A stretch of 10,799 nt of DNA from JADKCL01 sp046050405 (GTDB lineage Bacteria; Bacteroidota; Bacteroidia; J057; JADKCL01), in NCBI GenBank assembly GCA_046050405.1, contig JBJOPY010000221.1:1-10799 (forward strand). The letters are read 5' to 3'. This document shows positions 5,627 to 10,799 of the stretch, piece after piece. The notes below the pieces were generated by a model. It did no database searches. It was not told the origin of the DNA and worked only from the letters and a program-made list of their open reading frames with translations. Positions within the stretch are counted from its first letter, which is position 1. Every line of letters begins with the position of its first letter. Made by a program: the position numbers and the translations under genes.

Positions 5627-6865
5627 GTGGCAGTGATTACGTTCATCCAGTTCACCGTGATCTTGGACTTCATGGTACTCTCACCCTTGAGCGCGATCCT
5701 GCTGAAAGAAATGGAGATCAATGCTGGACAATTCAGCCTCCTCGTGAGTGTCTATGCGTTCAGTGCAGGTGCTTCCGGCCTCATGGCAGCGGGATTTGCG
5801 GACAAATTTGACCGCAAGCGGCTATTGCTGTTCTTCTATGCAGGTTTTGTATTGGGGACGGTGCTGTGTGCCCAGGCTGCGAGCTATGAGTTGCTGCTTG
5901 CGGCACGCATCGTGACCGGTGTTTTCGGAGGCGTGATCGGCTCCATCTCGATGGCGATCATCACGGACATTTTCCCACTAGGGGCTCGCGGGCGGGTGAT
6001 GGGCTTCGTACAAATGGCGTTTGCCGCCAGCCAGGTCCTGGGGCTTCCCATCGGCCTGTACCTGGCCAAGGAATCTGACTGGCATGCACCTTTCTGGATG
6101 ATCGTCGCGGTCTCTGCCCCCATCGGGATTGTAATCCTCCTGTACATGCGACCAATTGCGGAACATCTGAAGCTGAAGGCGGCCAAGAGTCCGTTCTTGC
6201 ACCTGTTCAGGACGCTTACCAATGGCGAGTACCTGAATGGCTTCGCCGCGACCATCCTGCTGGCGACAGGCGGCTACATGCTCATGCCCTTCGGGGCCGC
6301 CTATGGCACGAATAACCTTGGCTTGTCCATGGATGACCTGCCGCTGCTGTATCTCGTGACAGGGCTGTTTACGCTTTTTTTCGGCCCGCTGTCCGGGCTG
6401 CTGAGCGACCGATTCGGAAAGTACAATGTCTTCGTGGCGGGATGCCTGGTCACGATGGGAATGGTCGGCTGGTACACCAATATGGGTGTCACTCCCCTCT
6501 GGATCGTGGTCTTGACCCAAGTGATCCTTTTCGCCGGATTGACTGCCCGGATGGTTTCCGCATCGGCCCTCGTATCCGCCGTACCCCAGCCGGCAGACCG
6601 AGGAGCTTTCATGGTGATCAATTCCTCCATCCAGCAGATCTCAGGAGGCATCTCATCGGCCATCGCCGGCATGATCGTGGTGAATGAACCCTCCGGACGG
6701 CTTTCCCATTACGACATCCTCGGCATCGTGGTGATGGGCACCATCACCGCGACCATGGTGCTGTTTGGGGTGGTGAATCGGATGATCCTGCGCAGGCAGC
6801 TCGCCGAAGACGTTAAGCGGCCAGCTTTTCCGCCATTCCCAAACGCCTCGGAAGAGGCGATATGA
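5627..6865 (+). CDS. MFS transporter, DHA1-like drug/metabolite efflux type
   Basis: 412 residues from GTG 5627, a 12-helix major facilitator of the inner membrane. These are proton-coupled antiporters or exporters in the DHA1-like group; the substrate cannot be read from sequence. Visible motifs: TM1 with ...FTVILDFMVLSPL (9-21); loop 2-3 motif A GFADKFDRKRLL (56-67); motif B-like AARIVTGVFGG (92-102); RGRVMG (121-126) before a motif C-like VLGLPIG (138-143); a second-half copy of motif A, GLLSDRFGKYNV (257-268). The start is uncertain. The frame is open upstream to TAA 5534-5536 and encodes a plausible N-terminus ending GYEWFI directly before TM1, yet contains no ATG, GTG or TTG before 5627. 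An ATA start at 5561 would give 434 residues. The gene stands alone, downstream of the promoter at 5260, and is convergent with the envelope operon. Confidence 0.9.
   Translation: MAVITFIQFTVILDFMVLSPLSAILLKEMEINAGQFSLLVSVYAFSAGASGLMAAGFADKFDRKRLLLFFYAGFVLGTVLCAQAASYELLLAARIVTGVFGGVIGSISMAIITDIFPLGARGRVMGFVQMAFAASQVLGLPIGLYLAKESDWHAPFWMIVAVSAPIGIVILLYMRPIAEHLKLKAAKSPFLHLFRTLTNGEYLNGFAATILLATGGYMLMPFGAAYGTNNLGLSMDDLPLLYLVTGLFTLFFGPLSGLLSDRFGKYNVFVAGCLVTMGMVGWYTNMGVTPLWIVVLTQVILFAGLTARMVSASALVSAVPQPADRGAFMVINSSIQQISGGISSAIAGMIVVNEPSGRLSHYDILGIVVMGTITATMVLFGVVNRMILRRQLAEDVKRPAFPPFPNASEEAI
6844..6859. terminator. GC-rich hairpin with GGAA tetraloop in the convergent gene ends
   Basis: CGCCTC (6844-6849) pairs with GAGGCG (6854-6859) around GGAA, a GNRA-type tetraloop, inside the last codons of the MFS gene. 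On the minus strand it lies about 50 bases beyond the SPOR gene stop and is followed by TTTGGG, a poor T-tract. It may stop or stabilise transcript ends from one or both convergent genes. A second, weaker stem AGGGT/ACCCT lies at 6896-6911. Confidence 0.35.
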
Positions 6866-6910
6866 TCTGGGGGGTTTCAGCCCGTTTGGTTCTGAAGGGT
6901 TCGATTACCC

Positions 6911-8119
6911 TCAGTTGTTCCCCGCAATCGGCATTCCCGGCCAGAAGATCCAGCTCTTGGGATAGGTGGATTTCAGGCTCACCATTCTCGCGATGACCTG
7001 CTCCTTGCTCGTACTCTCGAAGACGGATACTTTGAAATATCCTTTTGGGGAATGGGGGACAAGCACCTTGGATCCGGGAATGGAATTCGAATTTCCAACG
7101 GCTTCTTCGGGCACTGCATTGGAGGAAACGATGAGGTAATAGTGTCCATTCTGTGGCCGAACGCCATATTCCAGGTCATTGGCCAGCGGATTGTCCGGAT
7201 TGGTTTTGGGGGCAAGTCCGGATTCAGGCACATGCACATTCATCGGCCTTGCAGGGGCGGATGTGGTTCCGGACTTTGGATCTGCAGGGGGCATCTCTGG
7301 GGATGCTATCGAGGCGGAGTCGGTGCCACCGGGCTTCTCGGCTGCCTTGGCGAGGGCGATCGGGCCGGCTTCCTGCAGTTCCTGCTGCGCGGTGCTGGCT
7401 TCGCTGGATGAGCCATGCGCCAGGCTTTCGGCGATTGCCATTTCCGGGGTTGCCTCAGCTTGCGCCAGGTTCGGGTCATTGCTGCTGGGCTTCTGGGTCC
7501 AGCCCCATTGGACGGGCAGGTTTCTCAGTTCAACCTGCCATTTCCAGGCTGAGAATGCACCTGCGGTCAGCAGCATTAGCAGCATGGCCCAGCGCATCGG
7601 AAATTTACGAATGGGCCGGGGAGCCTCCACGATGGTCGTGTCGGCGGTCGCCCTCGCCACTGCAGCCTCCTTTTTCTCCGGACTGGGCACGGAGGTTTCA
7701 CCCAGGGTGTAGTCGATGGCTTGCAAACCGAACATTCCGGCAGCCTGACCGATGATCCCCTCCTCTGCCTGGAACTCAATGTCGCCCAACGGTGAACGCC
7801 GAAGCGTGCCGATCCCGTCTATGCGGTGGGCAGGGTTTAGATTCAGCCGATCCAGCAGAAAATCACTCACTTTCCCAGCAAGTGCCGTGGCATCACCGAT
7901 CCTGAGGTTGTACCATCGGAAGAGAAAATCCTCCAGACGGTGCAGCATGTCCTCGCCCTCCGTGAGGACAAAAATTTCCCTCGGCGGCAGAATCCTTTTC
8001 TTCTGGTGATCGATCTGGGCCATCATGCGGCTTCGCTGGAAGGTTCCGACCCCCTCCACGGAAAAGGAATCCAAGTGCTGAAAAGCTAGCTGTAGCGCTG
8101 ATTCTGGATCGAGATTCAT
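6911..8119 (-). CDS. Membrane protein with HU-CCDC81-like N-terminus and SPOR domain
   Basis: 402 residues from ATG 8119, one base after the preceding gene's TAA; an earlier ATG at 8140 would overlap that gene, so I prefer 8119. N-terminal repeats VEGVGTFQRS (21-30) and RIDGIGTLRRS (99-109) fit the two bacterial HU-CCDC81 domains, a DNA-binding-fold pair seen in Bacteroidota. A single hydrophobic helix follows at about 175-192 (MRWAMLLMLLTAGAFSAW). Then comes a long low-complexity Ala/Ser/Pro/Glu region (about 210-320). The C-terminal SPOR-like domain (about 326-395) has GHYYLIVSS, GYFKVSVFEST, and YPKSWIFWPG. SPOR domains bind denuded glycan strands at division sites. The layout implies a cytoplasmic N-terminus and a periplasmic C-terminus. 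It is the third gene of the coupled operon. Whether the HU-like part still binds DNA is unknown. Confidence 0.88.
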   Translation of the reverse strand: MNLDPESALQLAFQHLDSFSVEGVGTFQRSRMMAQIDHQKKRILPPREIFVLTEGEDMLHRLEDFLFRWYNLRIGDATALAGKVSDFLLDRLNLNPAHRIDGIGTLRRSPLGDIEFQAEEGIIGQAAGMFGLQAIDYTLGETSVPSPEKKEAAVARATADTTIVEAPRPIRKFPMRWAMLLMLLTAGAFSAWKWQVELRNLPVQWGWTQKPSSNDPNLAQAEATPEMAIAESLAHGSSSEASTAQQELQEAGPIALAKAAEKPGGTDSASIASPEMPPADPKSGTTSAPARPMNVHVPESGLAPKTNPDNPLANDLEYGVRPQNGHYYLIVSSNAVPEEAVGNSNSIPGSKVLVPHSPKGYFKVSVFESTSKEQVIARMVSLKSTYPKSWIFWPGMPIAGNN

Positions 8120-8120
8120 T

Positions 8121-9767
8121 TTAGAAACTGAAGGTTGCACCTGCCTTGATGTCGAACGGCCTCTCTTGGTAATTGTACAACCGCTGCCAGCGGTTGTTCA
8201 GAAGATTGTTGAACTCCAAAAATACCGATATCCTTTTGGAAAACCTATATTCGGCACTGAGATTCACGTCTGCCACCACTCCCTGTTTGATGGGTGTCAT
8301 GGCACCCGAGGAATCGGGGCGCATGGACATCGTCCTTGGCCCGAAGAGGTAGATCTCGGATGCCACCCAAATCTTGTTCGCGAAGTTATAGCTGCCCCAG
8401 AGGTCAATCCGGGTGCCCGGAATGTTGAAATTGTAGGCGACATTGCTGGTATTGAAGGCGCGAAGATCGCCTCTGATCCCCGCCCGGATCTTGTCGTTCT
8501 TATTGAAAATCAATGACAGCTCCACGCCCGACTGTGTAAAGTTGCTGTCATAGCGCATCTGGAAGTAGGCTCCTCCCTCAGGACTGTAATAGATGAGCTG
8601 ATCCTTGACCTTCTTCGTGTACACACGGGTGCTGAAGGTGAAATACTTGGCAAAATGACCATCCGCGCAGAGGTAGAGATGGATGGCATCGCGCATGGGC
8701 CGGATATCAGGCATTCTGTCCAGGTACTTGTTTTGCACGATGAGGTCGTAGTACTTGAGGTAGTGCATCTCGCCACCGACACCTCCCACCACACTCAGTC
8801 GCTCTGGGATCAGCTGGTAGCAGGCACGCAAGACCGGAAATACCCTGAACTTGGTGGTCGAATCGGTGAATGAGTTCACTTTCAGCCCGGCCTGGGCGCT
8901 GAGCTTCTCCCGCTTGAAGGAAGCGGTAGGTGTCAAATCGAGGAAAAACCGGCTCTGCTGCACGGTGCCAAAGGTACTGTTGCTGAAGGTCAAGGCACTG
9001 GTGACATCCGCACCGAACATGTCGGTGATCTTCCAGGCGAGCTTGGGGGCCAGGGAAAGATGCAAATCCTGGTCTTTCCATCGATCAAAGTAGCCCTGAA
9101 ACTGGAGTCCGACCTCATACTGGATCCCGTCGGGATTGTAATTGCTCGCCACGCTCATGTCTGCCTGGATGCGCGAATAGGTGTTGCGAACGCTGTCCTT
9201 CAGCTCTGGATTGCTGCGCACAGTCGTGTCGGCAAAATAGAAGTAGTTGGCGTTTTGGAAACGGGCGGCACCTTTGAAGGTATTGGTTTTCGTGTAGTAC
9301 TCTCCGTAACCTCCGAGGATGTCGTCCCTCCACTCTGCATAATCGATATACCCCTTGCTGCTGCTTGCATGGCTGAACTCGAGGCCTGCACGACCATCCA
9401 CCTTTCGGCCGGTGTTCATGAACAGCTTGGCATAGGGGGAAGCGAATCGCCCGAAGCTGAGCTTGAAGAGGTTGTTTTGCAGCTGGTCCATCGGTGGCTT
9501 GGGTGGTGCGGGAGGGTTGACCTCCTGCGGCTGATACCTCGTGGGAGCCTTGATTTGCTTCTCGTAGAAGATCATCTCCTTGGTTTCGACCTTGTTGTCG
9601 ATCGGGGTGACCTGGTCTTCGGGCTTCTCGATCGAACCGAGGTTCGGTTTCCAGTCACCTGACATTTCCTGCTCGCCGATCGTGACCCCCCCCTGCCCCC
9701 ACAAACCCATCGGAATAGCCATGGCCAGTCCTAGCTGGCAGATGGCATAGAAGATCTTCTTTCCCAT
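8121..9767 (-). CDS. Outer-membrane beta-barrel, plug-less TonB-receptor-like
   Basis: 548 residues from ATG 9767. A GTG one codon earlier is possible, but the TGATG overlap with the upstream stop favours ATG. The N-terminus MGKKIFYAICQLGLAMA is a signal peptide with probable cleavage near LWGQ/GG (24-25), as often seen in this phylum. A charged, Pro-rich periplasmic segment (about 30-95, including NPPAPPKPP) follows, with no plug domain or TonB box visible. From about 100 to the end come alternating aromatic/hydrophobic strands with polar turns, closing with KAGATFSF; the terminal Phe is the usual outer-membrane insertion signature. The barrel resembles the C-terminal part of TonB-dependent receptors, which usually exceed 700 residues. 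Without a plug, active transport is doubtful; a structural or export-partner role with the neighbouring TPR and SPOR proteins is more likely (inference). Confidence 0.87.
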   Translation of the reverse strand: MGKKIFYAICQLGLAMAIPMGLWGQGGVTIGEQEMSGDWKPNLGSIEKPEDQVTPIDNKVETKEMIFYEKQIKAPTRYQPQEVNPPAPPKPPMDQLQNNLFKLSFGRFASPYAKLFMNTGRKVDGRAGLEFSHASSSKGYIDYAEWRDDILGGYGEYYTKTNTFKGAARFQNANYFYFADTTVRSNPELKDSVRNTYSRIQADMSVASNYNPDGIQYEVGLQFQGYFDRWKDQDLHLSLAPKLAWKITDMFGADVTSALTFSNSTFGTVQQSRFFLDLTPTASFKREKLSAQAGLKVNSFTDSTTKFRVFPVLRACYQLIPERLSVVGGVGGEMHYLKYYDLIVQNKYLDRMPDIRPMRDAIHLYLCADGHFAKYFTFSTRVYTKKVKDQLIYYSPEGGAYFQMRYDSNFTQSGVELSLIFNKNDKIRAGIRGDLRAFNTSNVAYNFNIPGTRIDLWGSYNFANKIWVASEIYLFGPRTMSMRPDSSGAMTPIKQGVVADVNLSAEYRFSKRISVFLEFNNLLNNRWQRLYNYQERPFDIKAGATFSF

Positions 9768-10799
9768 CACTTGTTCTCTTCTATCATGTCCTTGACCTCA
9801 TCCTTCGGTTTCTCAGGCTCCGGGGCCTCCCCCTGGTGGCTGGCGTCCCTGTAGAGGGCCTTGATTTCATCCAGCCGCTTCTGTGCCTGTGCCTTGATAT
9901 CGGGATATTCGTTCCTGGTGCTCAGTGAGCTGATCACGGACTCCAGTGTACCGATGGCCTGGAAGGAATCCTGGACCGCAAGGTAATTCTCTGCCAAGAC
10001 CAGGAATGCCCTGGCTTTCCAATAGTTGTAGTTCGAATAGCGGTCATTGAAGACCAATACATTTTTCTGGGACTCGGTGTATTCCTTCCGGTCAAAGAGG
10101 ATGCGCGAGATGTAATACTGGCTCTCGGCACCGAAGGTGTTCAAGTTCTTGCCCTCCAGCTCCTTGAATTGGGTGAATGCCTCGTCCTTGGATCCCAGGA
10201 AGTAATCGCAGGCCGCCAGCTTCACCCTCGCCTTCGTCCGTGAATAGTCCGTGGTGTTCGGGTCGCTGAAGATCGCGAGGTAGTCATTCCTGGCGGTGGG
10301 ATAGTCCTCATTGGAGAATGCGACCTCGGCCCTGCCGAACTGTGCGGCGAGCCGGTCTTCGTAGCGGTTGCTCTTGTCCTGCATGGCCGTGTAGAGTTCT
10401 GTCGCAGCGAGCCGGTTCCCCTTCGCAAACTGTATGTCTGCGGCCGCCTTCAGGGCCTTCACTGTGAACTCATTGGGGGAGGAGGCCTTGTAGATGTACT
10501 CGTAGTCGAGCAGGGCATCGTCCTTCCTCCCGGTCTTCTCCAGGCATTGTCCACGGTAGTAGTGTGCCTGGAAGTCATACTTCCCGCCCGGGAAATCCTT
10601 CAGGTACTGTGCATACCGATCCAGGGCGGAGACATAGTTTTCATCGAAGAACCTTTGGTCTGCGATCTCGATCGTCAGATCCTCGGTCTTTTCATTGGCG
10701 GGGTCGTTGTTTTGGAGGGGACACTTCTGCCGGGACTGTCGCTCGGCCTCATCGTACTCCTCGGCGGGAAGGAGCTCGGCCAGGTCTGTCAGTGCCGTG
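9767..10799 (-). CDS. TPR-repeat protein, C-terminal part (runs off right edge)
   Basis: The frame enters from the right edge and gives 343 residues to TGA at 9767-9769. Tetratricopeptide-like helix pairs repeat through it. Examples are DENYVSALDRYAQYLKDFPG and QAHYYRGQCLEKTGRKDDAL at about residues 52-95 of the visible part, then later units with DYPTARNDYLAIF, SKDEAFTQFKELEG and DRKEYTESQKNVLVF. The tail is strongly charged (EAPEPEKPKDEVKDMIEENK). Such proteins act as scaffolds, often periplasmic and tied to the outer membrane; the closest general type is the YbgF/BamD style of TPR. The true N-terminus and any signal peptide lie outside the window. An internal GTG at 10462 is not the start, because the upstream codons continue the repeat pattern. 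Its TGA shares one base with the ATG of the barrel gene, so translation is coupled. Confidence 0.88.
   Translation of the reverse strand, partial: TALTDLAELLPAEEYDEAERQSRQKCPLQNNDPANEKTEDLTIEIADQRFFDENYVSALDRYAQYLKDFPGGKYDFQAHYYRGQCLEKTGRKDDALLDYEYIYKASSPNEFTVKALKAAADIQFAKGNRLAATELYTAMQDKSNRYEDRLAAQFGRAEVAFSNEDYPTARNDYLAIFSDPNTTDYSRTKARVKLAACDYFLGSKDEAFTQFKELEGKNLNTFGAESQYYISRILFDRKEYTESQKNVLVFNDRYSNYNYWKARAFLVLAENYLAVQDSFQAIGTLESVISSLSTRNEYPDIKAQAQKRLDEIKALYRDASHQGEAPEPEKPKDEVKDMIEENK

Noticed and set aside
9060..9662. A 200-codon plus-strand open frame opposite the barrel gene.
   Set aside because: The opposite strand encodes a signal peptide and beta-barrel strands in a coupled operon. 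This frame has no independent support.

Overview
The window looks like a piece of a GC-rich Bacteroidota chromosome. Four things point there. Matches to the Bacteroidota -7 promoter element (TAnnTTTG) lie upstream of two genes. Ribosome-binding sites of the Shine-Dalgarno type are mostly absent. There is an HU-CCDC81-like/SPOR membrane protein. There is also a plug-less TonB-receptor-like outer-membrane protein translationally coupled to a TPR protein. I cannot fix the genus from sequence alone. No tRNA, rRNA, CRISPR array, transposase or integrase is visible.

Layout. (1) Positions 1-1823, minus strand: the first ~607 residues of a very large uncharacterised protein that runs off the left edge, with no signal peptide. 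(2) 1824-2433: a gene-free gap with an AT-rich half next to that gene and a GC-rich half holding several hairpins. (3) 2434-3687, minus: a complete RhlE-type DEAD-box RNA helicase, with a promoter so close to its ATG that the mRNA is probably leaderless. (4) 3828-4784, minus: a secretion-signal-less protein with an N-terminal peptidoglycan-binding repeat, an Ala/Pro linker made of 27-bp tandem repeats, and a C-terminal domain with a YkuD-like His...SxGC arrangement. (5) 4785-5560: mostly empty, ending in a promoter with an overlapping dyad and a long leader. (6) 5627-6865, plus: an MFS transporter with an unusual start region. (7) 6911 to the right edge, minus: a tight three-gene envelope operon, in transcription order TPR protein, beta-barrel protein and HU-CCDC81/SPOR protein, whose start and stop codons overlap or lie one base apart.

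How the parts work together. The right-hand operon is the clearest functional unit: a TPR scaffold, an outer-membrane barrel, and an inner-membrane protein with a cytoplasmic DNA-binding-like part and a periplasmic SPOR domain. Together they span the envelope and plausibly link it to peptidoglycan or division. The helicase and the MFS transporter are ordinary single genes. The large left-edge protein and the peptidoglycan-binding protein are the least understood: both lack Sec signals although their composition suggests work at or beyond the cell envelope. I did not find a recognisable new multi-gene defence or mobile system.
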